This document shows, one piece after another, positions 1-9,178 of a stretch of DNA of 40,977 bases (position 1 is the first letter of the stretch; each line of letters begins with the position of its first letter). The position numbers were made by a program, and so were the translations under genes. The notes beneath the pieces are model-generated. The model made no database searches, was not told the DNA's origin, and saw only the letters and a program-made list of their open reading frames with translations. Source of the DNA: Gammaproteobacteria bacterium (GTDB lineage: Bacteria > Pseudomonadota > Gammaproteobacteria > Pseudomonadales > Azotimanducaceae); contig JAJFKA010000085.1 of the NCBI GenBank assembly GCA_021773555.1, forward strand, positions 1 to 40,977. Reading direction: 5' to 3'.

Positions 1-7
1 GAACTTA

Positions 8-2146
8 CTATCTTATCGCGAACTGGGCAGATAGCAATCGTTGTATCCTGCGTACTATTCTGGTGCCGATGGGCTCATAAGAATGCAAGAAGCGCACCAG
101 TATGGTCTGGCCGATCTGTAAGTTGCTTCCGGGTAAGCCGACCGTGACCTGAAACATGGGGGTGATGAGCTGTATTCCGGATGTGTCTCGGGCATCGACC
201 GCCAGGACCCCCCCGGCAGCCGTTCCCAGTGATCGGCCAGGTAGTCGGGAGGTTGCCTGAGGCACCTCTGATAGTAAGTGAACGCTCACTATCTCTAAGG
301 GTTCGGCGACGCTGCGGGCGGTGAGTGCAAACGTGCTATGACGCACCAGATCGATCGAGTCCTGACTAATCATGACATGACCCGTGCGGTCGCCCGATCC
401 GGAAATGAACCCCAGTACGTCGCCCTTATGCACGTAAGTGCCCGTAACACCTCCTGACCCGGTTCGGGAAAATATACCGCCAGTCTCACTGGTGACGGTT
501 AAGCCGTCGATTTGTCGCCTCAGCTCTTTGATAACGGCCTGATTGCTTGTGATCTTTTCCTGCCATCTGGCGGACTGGGCGGGTTCAGTGCCGAGCGTTC
601 CCCTGAATCTTGCGGTCAGCTCATCCCGGGCTGCGAGCGAATCACGGAGCTGAAATCCCAGATCATCGTTTCCCAGCACATACAGCGTTTCACCCGCTGT
701 AACTTGCGTGCCGTTTTTCGCGGCCACCGCAATGATAAATCCGTCGGTGTCTGCGCGCACAGTGGCGGTGTCCGACGGTACGATCAATCCATAGGCGACT
801 GTGGAGCGGGGTATGGGTACAGTGAAAATCAGCGTGGGGAGAACTATCACCAGGATGCCGGTCGTAACAACCGCCCGGACCATTTTACGCTGAGACCGAA
901 TTTGCAACGTGGTTCGCCGGATGGCGTTAAGCCAGGGGCGAGCTACCGAAAAAAGAATGAACCAGAGTGCGAGCAGTACACCAAAAATAAAAAACTTACC
1001 GGCCACGTAGAGTGCAATAGTGATGCTGAGAATGGTCCGGTAGATGCCTGAAGCGACGCCGTAGACAAACAGCCAGCCAGCGTCACCTTTCCCCGATGCT
1101 GGTGGAGAACTATCAAGACCAAGTATGTATCTGCGAAAGAGATACCCCAGGTAAGCCGATGCCCGTGGTCCAAGGTTTGGTATCTGAAGTGCGTCTGACA
1201 GTACATAGTAGCCGTCGAAACGAAGTAACGGATTGCCATTGAACAACAGCGTTGAGATACCGCCAATGACCGCGACATTGAACAGGATATCCTTGAGCAA
1301 ACCCGGTTCAGTCGGAAGCCAGCAGAGAATTGCGAGGCTGGATAATATGAGTTCGACGAGTATCCCTGCAGCAGCGACGGTCATTCGATGTCGTCCCAGG
1401 GAGAAAAGGTTGCTGGAACTGGCATCGACGTAGGGAACAGGCATAAATACCAGGAGCATAATGCCCATCTCGTGGACCTCGGCTCCCCACCTTTTTGCGG
1501 CAAGACCATGCCCCAGTTCATGCAGGACCTTAACGAGGGGATAAACCACCAGGACCCAGAGGACATTGCCGGGGTCCGTGAAACGGGTGGTCCAGTGCAG
1601 CTCGATTGCCCGCCAATGCTCGATCACCTGCAAGGCTGTGATGATGAACAGCACAATTGTTGCCATCAGCACGGGTAGTGTAAACACGTATCTCGCTAAC
1701 GGCATGAGTTTGTTGAGTATTCTGTCAGGGTCAACAATCGGTAGCCTGATGGAAAAGGGTGTCAGCCACTGCTGCAACCGGCGGGCGCGATTGCTGCTTG
1801 CCTGTGACTCACCAATCGATCTCGCATCGGTCGATTTTTCACCACGCACCAGTCCTGAGTTAACGAGATGGGTGATGAGTGAGAGAATATCGTGTTCCGT
1901 GAGGTCATGACCCTGGCCGGCTAAAGTGCTAAGTGCGACGCCCACCGGGTCGCCTCGCTCGAGGTGACGCAGGAACAGGTAAGCAGGCTGGTCGATCAAT
2001 AGCTGTTTTTGTGAGAGCGGATCGGTCACCAGAAACCAGGTGCGACCCCGCAGTTGTCTTGGATAGAACCGCACGTCAGAGATGAGCTGGTAGCGGGCTG
2101 CGAGTAATTCCTCGGAAATTGCTGGCAATTCGCTCACCATTGTCAT
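8..2146 (-). CDS. M50 site-2-protease-like membrane protein fused to a HlyD-type adaptor domain
   Basis: A 712-residue protein with three parts. Residues ~15-100 resemble a PqqD-like winged domain. Residues ~150-400 are a multi-spanning M50 metalloprotease core with HELGH at 209-213 (two zinc His and the catalytic Glu) and NPLLRFDG at 305-312, whose Asp would be the third zinc ligand. Residues ~420-700 follow a further membrane segment and look like a HlyD/biotinyl-lipoyl periplasmic adaptor (DGFIIAVAAKNGTQVTAGE). All expected protease ligands are present, so it is probably active. It overlaps the upstream HlyD gene by 4 bp (ATGA), so the two are likely translationally coupled. Similar M50-HlyD proteins are known next to type I secretion-like genes, but their substrate is not established. 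Two ATGs lie close together at the start; the second (residue 3) is an alternative. Domains are firm, function is inference. Confidence 0.88.
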   Translation of the reverse strand: MTMVSELPAISEELLAARYQLISDVRFYPRQLRGRTWFLVTDPLSQKQLLIDQPAYLFLRHLERGDPVGVALSTLAGQGHDLTEHDILSLITHLVNSGLVRGEKSTDARSIGESQASSNRARRLQQWLTPFSIRLPIVDPDRILNKLMPLARYVFTLPVLMATIVLFIITALQVIEHWRAIELHWTTRFTDPGNVLWVLVVYPLVKVLHELGHGLAAKRWGAEVHEMGIMLLVFMPVPYVDASSSNLFSLGRHRMTVAAAGILVELILSSLAILCWLPTEPGLLKDILFNVAVIGGISTLLFNGNPLLRFDGYYVLSDALQIPNLGPRASAYLGYLFRRYILGLDSSPPASGKGDAGWLFVYGVASGIYRTILSITIALYVAGKFFIFGVLLALWFILFSVARPWLNAIRRTTLQIRSQRKMVRAVVTTGILVIVLPTLIFTVPIPRSTVAYGLIVPSDTATVRADTDGFIIAVAAKNGTQVTAGETLYVLGNDDLGFQLRDSLAARDELTARFRGTLGTEPAQSARWQEKITSNQAVIKELRRQIDGLTVTSETGGIFSRTGSGGVTGTYVHKGDVLGFISGSGDRTGHVMISQDSIDLVRHSTFALTARSVAEPLEIVSVHLLSEVPQATSRLPGRSLGTAAGGVLAVDARDTSGIQLITPMFQVTVGLPGSNLQIGQTILVRFLHSYEPIGTRIVRRIQRLLSAQFAIR

Positions 2147-3873
2147 GGCAACAATTTCCAGCTCGTTAATTGCAACCAGTCAATGACATCGTGGAACAGA
2201 ATCCAGCCCCAGGATCGTCGCCCGATATTGACGCGGGCGTTACCCTCCATTCCGGGACGCAGCAATTCTGGCTGGCCTTCAAGTCGGCCTTCCGTTTTGA
2301 AAACAACACCTTCCGTTTCCTGCGAGTCAAAGACGCTGGAAATATTCTCGATTACGAATGGAATCTTCTGTCCCGGATGAGCCGTCAACACAACCTCGCC
2401 GTATTGTCCGGGGCGGATATCCTGAATATCGCTCTCGTCTACAAGCAAAACAATCCGATAGGACTGAAGTGGCGCAATCTCGAAAAGCAGTTGGCCTTTT
2501 TCGACGGGTGCCCCCTGGGACCGACTCAAATCCCCGCTGAGTACGATACCGGCTACCGGCGAACGCAGCTCAACCTGCTCGAGTCGGTGTTGCAGCAGCG
2601 ACCATCGCGCGTCCGCCTGCTCTATCCGGGCCTTCAGAATGGTTGATTCGGATTGATTCAGGTCGGCCAGCGCCTGACGGTACTGCCGGGTGAACTCATC
2701 CTTTTCCGCCTTGAGTCTCTGTGCCTCAAGCAGCAGATCCCGATCGTCCATCTGCCCGAGGACCTGTCCCGCAGCAACGGTATCACCTGCCCGCGCGGAG
2801 GAGGCGATAATGTAACCCTCGAAGGGCGCAGCGACAGCGTGTTGACTGAGTCCCTCCAGCCTTGCGGAGGCTTTGACATGAAAGTCTCCGTGCACAACAC
2901 CCAGGAATACCGCGAGCATGATAATAACGACGAGCGCGAGTTTCGAGGTCAATGATTCAGGGCCGACAAGTGCCTGGATCGGTTGCAGAACGGTTCTGGC
3001 AATTCTGGCCAGAACACCCACGCTCGCCTGCTGTTTTAGGGATATCAGAGGCCCCAGACCGTCAATCACTTGTTGTATCTGGTCCTGCGCCAACAGGGAG
3101 CTGCCCTCTTGCTCAAAAAGTATGACAGCGACCAGAGTGGAATTGTTGGTAACCTGCATGGAACAAAGTCTGTTCCGATTGAGCTGTCGTAAAAACGAAT
3201 CATGAGCGGGTAGAATCTCTTCCGATTCAGTTCCATAGCTGATATCTACACCGGCCTGACTAGCCTCCTCCATGACCGACTCAATCATACCGACAAGATC
3301 GAGGCGCGGATCAAAGGCCGCTTCGTGTGAAATTGCCTTAACAATGATGCTGTTGCCGTTTTTAGTCGTCCTGGTGGTTTTGAGACCGATGGACGCTCTG
3401 GTGCTGTTCGTCATCTGCGCGAGCATGGTGGCGAGAGTTGTGAGAATAGTTGATAGATCCTCCGGCCCTGCAAACAGGGACGCAAATTTTGCGTCGTGCG
3501 GGGTCGTTGAGGCGCCACGATTGTCCAGCAGTAATTCCAGCCAGGAGACGCCCCAACTGATCAATTGGTTAACGGCTTTTTGCTGCTCGCGAGTGACGTC
3601 GAGGGAAATGGCGAGCGTGCCATATGGCTGACCAGAGATATCGATCGGATAAGCGACGGTGATACCAGCATGATCCGCGGCCTCCCGGGTCAAAGCTGTA
3701 CGTTGCTGCTTCGCTGCAGCGGCGCTGGATTCCAGCGCTGGACTCAGGATGCTCCCCTGGGGCCAGGTCTCTACTGGTAATGCGGTATCGTTTGGGAAAT
3801 AGGCGCCGACTGTAACCTTGGGCAGCATTTCACAAACGTGTGTCAGCCAGGATTGAGTCAGGGAGCGCATCAA
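2143..3873 (-). CDS. HlyD-family membrane-fusion protein with N-terminal GAF-like regions
   Basis: A 576-residue protein. The first ~290 residues are soluble and appear to hold one or two GAF-like sensory modules (for example ITVAYPIDISGQPYGTLAIS near 71-90, and a second around 135-280). A single membrane helix lies at about 312-327. The rest is a classic membrane-fusion protein: a lipoyl half (FEGYIIASSARAGDTVAAGQ), a coiled-coil hairpin at ~380-432, the second lipoyl half (LRSPVAGIVLSGD), and a beta-barrel. HlyD proteins normally have only a short cytoplasmic tail, so a ~300-residue cytosolic sensor-like head is unusual. It starts 15 bp after the GGDEF gene and overlaps the M50 gene, so all three are likely one transcript. 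No ABC transporter or TolC partner lies in the window; they may sit beyond the left edge. The GAF assignment comes from sequence feel rather than alignment. Confidence 0.85.
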   Translation of the reverse strand: MMRSLTQSWLTHVCEMLPKVTVGAYFPNDTALPVETWPQGSILSPALESSAAAAKQQRTALTREAADHAGITVAYPIDISGQPYGTLAISLDVTREQQKAVNQLISWGVSWLELLLDNRGASTTPHDAKFASLFAGPEDLSTILTTLATMLAQMTNSTRASIGLKTTRTTKNGNSIIVKAISHEAAFDPRLDLVGMIESVMEEASQAGVDISYGTESEEILPAHDSFLRQLNRNRLCSMQVTNNSTLVAVILFEQEGSSLLAQDQIQQVIDGLGPLISLKQQASVGVLARIARTVLQPIQALVGPESLTSKLALVVIIMLAVFLGVVHGDFHVKASARLEGLSQHAVAAPFEGYIIASSARAGDTVAAGQVLGQMDDRDLLLEAQRLKAEKDEFTRQYRQALADLNQSESTILKARIEQADARWSLLQHRLEQVELRSPVAGIVLSGDLSRSQGAPVEKGQLLFEIAPLQSYRIVLLVDESDIQDIRPGQYGEVVLTAHPGQKIPFVIENISSVFDSQETEGVVFKTEGRLEGQPELLRPGMEGNARVNIGRRSWGWILFHDVIDWLQLTSWKLLP

Positions 3874-3888
3874 TCGGCCATGTGATCG

Positions 3889-4938
3889 TTAGTCTTGATT
3901 GGTCATCGAATAAAATCTGGCGCAACCGCGACCTTCAGCCTTGGCTTCATAAACTGCCTTGTCAGCGAAGCCCACAAGTTTCTCAAATACCGCTTCGTCC
4001 ACCAGTGCGGCTGTCGCTGCACCAATGCTCAAGCCCAGTTTAAACTGCACTTCCGGGCCAAGCGTGATGGTCCGGGATTTGAACCGATCAAGTATGCGAT
4101 CTGCGATAACCCGCGCAGTCTCGGCGGGACAATCGCCCAGTAAGACCATGAATTCGTCACCACCATATCGGCAGATCACATCCTGGGGCCGAACCGATGC
4201 GATGAGCATTTGCGCGCATTCTTTCAACGCAATGTCCCCCGTGGGATGTCCAAAGCTATCGTTGATCAATTTGAATTCATCAAGATCTATCAACATGATC
4301 GTCACCGGTGTCGACTTTCGCTGAGACCGGTTGATTTCGATGCTCAGCATCTGCTGCAGACCACGGCGATTCCAGACGGCGGTCAGCGGATCGACAAGCG
4401 AAGCGCGACGTTCTTCATCGACCTGTGCTTCCAATGCCTCCCGGGCAGTTCGCAGCGATTGTAATTTCAATTCGTTTTCAACCCACTTGCCCAACGATAC
4501 CAGCGTGTCGCACTCTGTTGGGCTGAAATCCCTTGGTTCCGTATCTATCACGCAGAGCGTGCCAATGTTTCCGCCATCGATATTTAATGGCTGGCCAGCG
4601 TAGAAACGTATATGTGGCTCGCCTGTGACCAGGGGGTTATCAGCGAAATCGGCATGCTTATGGGTATCTGTAACGACCATGGTGGAGTTACTGAGAATTG
4701 CATGAGCGGAGAAGGAAATGTCACGAGCGGTCTGGTCCAGGTTCATACCCCGGTTTGACTTGAACCATTGGACTTCTTCGCTGACAAGCGAGATTAGTGC
4801 GATAGGCGTGCCGAATATTTTTCGTGCGAGTTCCGTGATTCGATCGAAGCGTTCTTCTGCAGGTGTATAGAGTACTTCCAGCGATTCAAGAATCTCAACT
4901 CGCGCTTTATCTTCTTCCGGAATAGAAGGATGTTTCAT
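3889..4938 (-). CDS. GAF-domain diguanylate cyclase (GGDEF)
   Basis: A 349-residue protein. Residues ~20-160 form a GAF domain of the type common in cytosolic sensors (FDRITELARKIFGTPIALIS, IGTLCVIDTEPRDFSP). Residues ~180-345 form a GGDEF domain with an intact active-site GGDEF at 259-263, and RPQD at 250-253 exactly five residues upstream, which is the inhibitory I-site pattern. It should make cyclic di-GMP from two GTP and be product-inhibited. There is no membrane segment, so it is cytosolic. The next gene (GAF-like/HlyD) begins 15 bp downstream on the same strand, which suggests that c-di-GMP signalling and the export or adhesion machinery are co-expressed. The stimulus sensed by the GAF domain cannot be read from sequence. 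The ATG start at 4938 is supported by the GAF domain beginning soon after it. Confidence 0.93.
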   Translation of the reverse strand: MKHPSIPEEDKARVEILESLEVLYTPAEERFDRITELARKIFGTPIALISLVSEEVQWFKSNRGMNLDQTARDISFSAHAILSNSTMVVTDTHKHADFADNPLVTGEPHIRFYAGQPLNIDGGNIGTLCVIDTEPRDFSPTECDTLVSLGKWVENELKLQSLRTAREALEAQVDEERRASLVDPLTAVWNRRGLQQMLSIEINRSQRKSTPVTIMLIDLDEFKLINDSFGHPTGDIALKECAQMLIASVRPQDVICRYGGDEFMVLLGDCPAETARVIADRILDRFKSRTITLGPEVQFKLGLSIGAATAALVDEAVFEKLVGFADKAVYEAKAEGRGCARFYSMTNQD

Positions 4939-5224
4939 CGGCTACCTTGTTACCCGTCGACGGTTCGACAAGCATTTTATTATCAGGCAATCATAGTCGA
5001 CATTCCGGCAGGAACAAAATGCACCTGCCTCTGGTGTCATTCAGGACGTTACAGGTGCTGTGGATTGGAATGCTGGCGGAAATAATATCTGGATTGTATT
5101 TCGAACAGGCCGTCAGGGAGGAGGAAAGGTAGTTATGTCGAACGAATGGCTAAGCGGTGTATGCTTGGGTAAGGTAGGTAATTGACCGGCCGACTGCCGC
5201 TACAACCAATCCGGGAGAAAGCAT

Positions 5225-5731
5225 ATGGCTAACCATGGAATCCACCACCTTGGGCTCGCGACTCACGATATGGAAGCGACGCAGGACTTTTACGAGCGAG
5301 TTCTTGGTTTCACAGCTCGAGTTGGAGACGTAATTTCTCCGCAACCAGGAGGCGCCATCAGGCATCTGTTTCTGGATGCCGGGAATGGCGAAATGATCGC
5401 CTTTATGGAGTTCAACGATGTGCCTGGTATGCCCGAGGACTTTGATACCGGATTGAATCGTGGTCTCGGCATTCGCGGTGGCGTGATGCACTTTGCATTC
5501 AAGGCGCTGGACGAGACTGACCTGGCAGCCAGGAGGCAGAGTTTGATCGAGCACCAGGTCGAAGTCAGTGAAGTAGTTGACCATGGCTGGTGTAAATCAA
5601 TCTATTTTTCGGATCCTAATAAGTTGCAGTTGGAGTTTTGTGTTGTGACCGAAGAACTTGATCAGACACATCTCGATGATCTCAAAAGTGATGTCTGGCG
5701 CTCATTGGAACGAAAAGAGACCGGAATATAA
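5225..5731 (+). CDS. VOC-family (glyoxalase/extradiol dioxygenase-fold) protein
   Basis: A 168-residue protein with one full VOC module. It opens with HHLGLATHDMEATQDFYERV, has a central GGVMHFAFKA and ends the fold with SDPNKLQLEFCV. The His near residue 8, the His in MHFAF and the Glu in LEFC occupy the usual metal-ligand positions, so it is likely a metal-dependent lyase, isomerase or dioxygenase of unknown substrate. A good ribosome site (GGGAGA, 7 bases before the ATG) supports the start. It stands alone: the GGDEF gene upstream is divergent and the S8 protease downstream has its own long leader. Subfamily is not assignable by eye. Confidence 0.85.
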   Translation: MANHGIHHLGLATHDMEATQDFYERVLGFTARVGDVISPQPGGAIRHLFLDAGNGEMIAFMEFNDVPGMPEDFDTGLNRGLGIRGGVMHFAFKALDETDLAARRQSLIEHQVEVSEVVDHGWCKSIYFSDPNKLQLEFCVVTEELDQTHLDDLKSDVWRSLERKETGI

Positions 5732-6088
5732 CGGTTCTTCGCCACATAACGTCGGTCATGGGCGGGTCAGGATCGAAGGAGTTGTCGCTCACTAAAAATC
5801 AAGGCGGCTGTGGTCTTACTATGTGACGTTGTAGCGGCCGTTGACCTCAGCTAATTATCTAGATTGAATTTTCCTAAGGCGAATTTTCTTATAGCCTTTT
5901 GATCGTAGACACCATTTTTTCATTCCAATATAGTCCCAGCGCTTGTTCATCTTCCGGACGGCGAAATCATTTTGATATTAATCCCTCTGAGCCGCCGAAA
6001 AAATTCGTACTTTCAGCCCGTGAGTTGATTCGAATCGGACTACGGAAGATCAACGTTGGAAATAAATCATTCAGGAGAGCGAAAAAAA
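5732..6088. other. Intergenic leader of the S8 protease gene, no gene seen
   Basis: This 357-bp AT-richer stretch separates the VOC gene from the subtilase. I see no convincing ORF, RNA gene or terminator. It ends in a clear ribosome site, AGGAG at 6073-6077, about 11 bases before the ATG at 6089. A TATAGT at 5929-5934 could be a -10 box but no well-spaced -35 was found, so no promoter is called. Confidence 0.5.
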
Positions 6089-9000
6089 ATGAAGAATAAG
6101 GTATATCTCGCGCTAGCAGGATTGCTGTTGAATATCTCTGCACTCGCATCAGACCCGGAACTGATACTGTCCGGGCCGCTTCTCGCCAAACAAAACGCGG
6201 GATTGTATATCGTGCAGATGGTGGAATTACCCGCCATTGCCTATGAAGGTGGTGTGTCAGGGTATAAGGCAACCAAACCTGGGAAAGGCAATAAATTAAA
6301 TCCCAACAGTGCGCACGTGAAAAAATACAATGCGATGTTGTCATCAACGCACGATGCAGCCCTCGCGTCCGTTGGCGCAACACAGTCAAAAATTTACGAC
6401 TACCAGTACTCCTTCAACGGATTTGCGGCACGATTGACGCCTTCTCAGGTTGAAGCGTTGAAAGGCCGTTCTGATATTGTTCAGGTCTGGGAAAATGAGT
6501 ACCGACAGTTAACTACCAATACGTCGCCAGACTTTATGGGACTCACCGCCGGTGGTGAACCCTGGTCGAAAGGCTACACCGGTGAGGACGTTATTATCGG
6601 TGTCATCGACACCGGGATCTGGCCGGAACACCCCAGCGTCGCGGATATCCCCACGCCAAAGAAGGGTAACAAGGGACCGGAGATTGTCTATGGCGCTCCA
6701 CCGGCTCATTGGCAGGGCACAGCCTGTGATTTTGGGAATGCAGGTTTCAATCCCGGCGATGCTGCGTTCGACTGTAACAATAAGCTGCTTGGCGCACGTT
6801 ATTACAATGCAGGATTTCCCGATTCGGTGCTCTGTGGTGCCGGATTAAACTGTGGCTGGACAGAGTTTCTCTCCGCCCGGGACAACGATGGTCACGGCAG
6901 TCATACAGCCACCACAGCCGGAGGTAATAATGGCGTTGATGCGGCTATCGGAGGGAGCGGACTTGGCAGTGTCAGTGGTATGGCTCCCCGGGCCAGACTG
7001 GCGATATACAAGGTTTGTTGGAACGGCAGTCTGCCAACCACGCCCAGCCGAGGTTGTGCCTCGATAGATTCCATGGCGGCCATCGATCAGGCGGTCGCAG
7101 ACGGGGTTGATGTGATCAATTTCTCCATCGGCGGGTCCAGCAACAACTTTAATGGACCGGATGACATCGCCTTCCTGTTTGCCGCAGGTAGTGGTGTCTG
7201 GGTGGCCACGTCAGCAGGTAATAGTGGCCCTGATTCGCAGACTATTGGAACTCCCTCCGGCGTTCCCTGGATCACTGCAGTGGCGGCAGCCCAGGATGAT
7301 CAGGTTTTTGGTGTGGGCGTGGATATCGCTACTGCAGCGGCAGGTGTGTCCGGGACTTACGAAGCCGTAGAGGCTGCAATCTCTGTACCTCTGGCCACCA
7401 CCGGTGTTGTTTCAGGTGATCTGGTTGTTGCGGATCCTTTGAACGGTTGCGCACCGCTCAGTAATAGTATTGGTGGTGAGGTGGCATTGGTCCAGCGAGG
7501 CGGTTGTGCCTTTTCTGATAAATTTCTGAATGCACAGGCAGCCGGTGCCAGTGCGCTGGTGGTATTCAACAACAATGGTGATCCCATCGTCATGGGCGGC
7601 AGTGCTTTTGGCATTTTGATCCCGGGAGTGATGGTGGGGCAGTCGGATGGTGAATTGATCCATGCAACCCTAACCGGTGGTGCGGACGTCGTCGTTACAC
7701 TGGATCCGGCAATATCGATTCCGAAAGCGAATACGATTGCAACCTTCTCGTCTCGTGGCCCCAACGGGGGGGCGCCCGATATTATCAAGCCTGATGTTGC
7801 AGCGCCGGGCGTGGCTATTCTCGCAGCCGAGACACCGGATGGTAATGATTTCCAGGTCCAGGGTGAGTTGTTTCAATCGATCAGTGGTACCTCGATGGCC
7901 AGCCCGCATACGGCCGGTTTGTTTGCATTGTTGAAGCAGGCACATCCTGACTGGTCGCCTGCGATGGCAAGATCCGCGATAATGACCACGGCTCGCCAGA
8001 ATATAAACAAAACGTTTGGCAGCGCGCCAGCGGATCCCTTCGACATTGGCGCGGGTCATGTTGTCCCCGGTGATGCCTTCGATCCAGGGCTCGCCTATGA
8101 TGCGGACATTTTTGATTATGTACGGTTCACTTGTGGCTCTGAGACACAGCCGCAGATATTCTCGGCGGGGACCTGTGCATTCTTCGGATCGATTGACTCC
8201 AGTGACCTGAACCTGCCGTCAATCGGTATCGGTGAACTTGTTGGCAGCCAGACTATTACACGGACAGTCACCAGCGTTAGTAATAACAATGGTAAGAAGT
8301 CCTATACGGTTTCGGTTGATGCACCTCCTGGCACAGAAGTCTCGGTTTCTCCTGCGTCGTTCAAACTCAAGCCGGGTCAGTCAGCGACCTATCAGGTAAC
8401 AATATCGACGACCAGCGATGCGACGCTCAATGCCTGGACGTTTGGTTCTCTGACCTGGTCACATGGTGGCGAATACTCCGTTCGTAGTCCGATCGCAGTG
8501 CGTCCCGTGGCGTTGGCAGCGCCTTCCATGGTAGCTGTGACTGATGCGCCAGTTTCCGGTTCTACGTCCTACGATGTGAGAGTTGGTTTTAGCGGTAATT
8601 TTGCTGCAACCGGCGGAGGGCTTGAAGCTGCTGAGGTGCAGCCAGATACCGTTGGAATCGGCGGCGCCACACTGCATTTTGTTTTTGTCCCGCCGGGCAC
8701 GGAACTGGCACGTTTTTCGCTGTTTGATGAAACCGTCGGCGATGGCTCGGGTTCTGATGATCTGGACATGCAGGTTCAGGGACCTGATTCTGCGGGATTC
8801 CCGTTTGTTGCTTTCAGTGGATCGCCGACATCGGAAGAACAGATTGATCTGGTTAATCCCGTCCCGGGATTCTATGCGATTTTTGTTATCCACTTCGACA
8901 GTGTGGCGCCGGTGACCGGGTATGAACTGAACTTCTGGGATGTCGGACCTAACCTGGGCAATATGACTGTAACGGCGCCTGGTACGGTTTCCCTTGGGAC

Positions 9001-9124
9001 AACCGAAAGTATCTCGGTTGGCTGGTCCGGATTGACTCCGGATACCCGCTATCGCGGTATCGTCACACACAGTAACGACAGTGGTGAAATTTCAACCACG
9101 GTCATCAGTGTCGATACAGACTGA
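6089..9124 (+). CDS. Secreted S8 subtilisin-like serine protease with PA insert
   Basis: A 1011-residue exported protease. A signal peptide (MKNKVYLALAGLLLNISALA) is probably cut after residue 20. Residues ~36-140 are an I9-type inhibitory propeptide. The S8 domain carries Asp174 (GVIDTGIWP), His269 (NDGHGSHTA), oxyanion Asn378 (SAGNSGP) and Ser602 (GTSMASPH), all intact. A protease-associated (PA) insert lies at ~430-540 (VALVQRGGCAFSDKFLNAQA). After the catalytic domain comes a Fn3-like subtilase domain (~690-800, KSYTVSVDAPPGTEVSVSPA), then about 200 further beta-rich residues. This layout is like plant cucumisin-type subtilases and their bacterial relatives. An in-frame ATG lies 11 codons earlier, but the AGGAG and the signal peptide favour 6089. 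A strong terminator follows, so it is monocistronic. Likely role: extracellular protein degradation. Confidence 0.96.
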   Translation: MKNKVYLALAGLLLNISALASDPELILSGPLLAKQNAGLYIVQMVELPAIAYEGGVSGYKATKPGKGNKLNPNSAHVKKYNAMLSSTHDAALASVGATQSKIYDYQYSFNGFAARLTPSQVEALKGRSDIVQVWENEYRQLTTNTSPDFMGLTAGGEPWSKGYTGEDVIIGVIDTGIWPEHPSVADIPTPKKGNKGPEIVYGAPPAHWQGTACDFGNAGFNPGDAAFDCNNKLLGARYYNAGFPDSVLCGAGLNCGWTEFLSARDNDGHGSHTATTAGGNNGVDAAIGGSGLGSVSGMAPRARLAIYKVCWNGSLPTTPSRGCASIDSMAAIDQAVADGVDVINFSIGGSSNNFNGPDDIAFLFAAGSGVWVATSAGNSGPDSQTIGTPSGVPWITAVAAAQDDQVFGVGVDIATAAAGVSGTYEAVEAAISVPLATTGVVSGDLVVADPLNGCAPLSNSIGGEVALVQRGGCAFSDKFLNAQAAGASALVVFNNNGDPIVMGGSAFGILIPGVMVGQSDGELIHATLTGGADVVVTLDPAISIPKANTIATFSSRGPNGGAPDIIKPDVAAPGVAILAAETPDGNDFQVQGELFQSISGTSMASPHTAGLFALLKQAHPDWSPAMARSAIMTTARQNINKTFGSAPADPFDIGAGHVVPGDAFDPGLAYDADIFDYVRFTCGSETQPQIFSAGTCAFFGSIDSSDLNLPSIGIGELVGSQTITRTVTSVSNNNGKKSYTVSVDAPPGTEVSVSPASFKLKPGQSATYQVTISTTSDATLNAWTFGSLTWSHGGEYSVRSPIAVRPVALAAPSMVAVTDAPVSGSTSYDVRVGFSGNFAATGGGLEAAEVQPDTVGIGGATLHFVFVPPGTELARFSLFDETVGDGSGSDDLDMQVQGPDSAGFPFVAFSGSPTSEEQIDLVNPVPGFYAIFVIHFDSVAPVTGYELNFWDVGPNLGNMTVTAPGTVSLGTTESISVGWSGLTPDTRYRGIVTHSNDSGEISTTVISVDTD

Positions 9125-9149
9125 TGATTTGAGGGGTTAGTGTTGAGGA

Positions 9150-9178
9150 CCGCCCGCTTATAGCGGGCGGTTTTTTTT
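9150..9178 (+). terminator. Rho-independent terminator of the S8 protease gene
   Basis: CCGCCCGCT at 9150-9158 pairs with AGCGGGCGG at 9162-9170 around a three-base loop, followed directly by eight T at 9171-9178. It lies 26 bp after the protease stop. The T-run is on one side only, so it acts on rightward transcription. Its last bases overlap the stop codon of the convergent lipoprotein gene. Confidence 0.95.

Noticed and set aside
4947-5132. 61-codon plus-strand ORF before the VOC gene
   Set aside because: No ribosome site, no recognisable sequence, and it overlaps the likely promoter region of the GGDEF gene.
8459-9070. 203-codon minus-strand ORF inside the S8 protease gene
   Set aside because: Rich in Arg/Cys/His with no family features, fully inside a well-supported gene.
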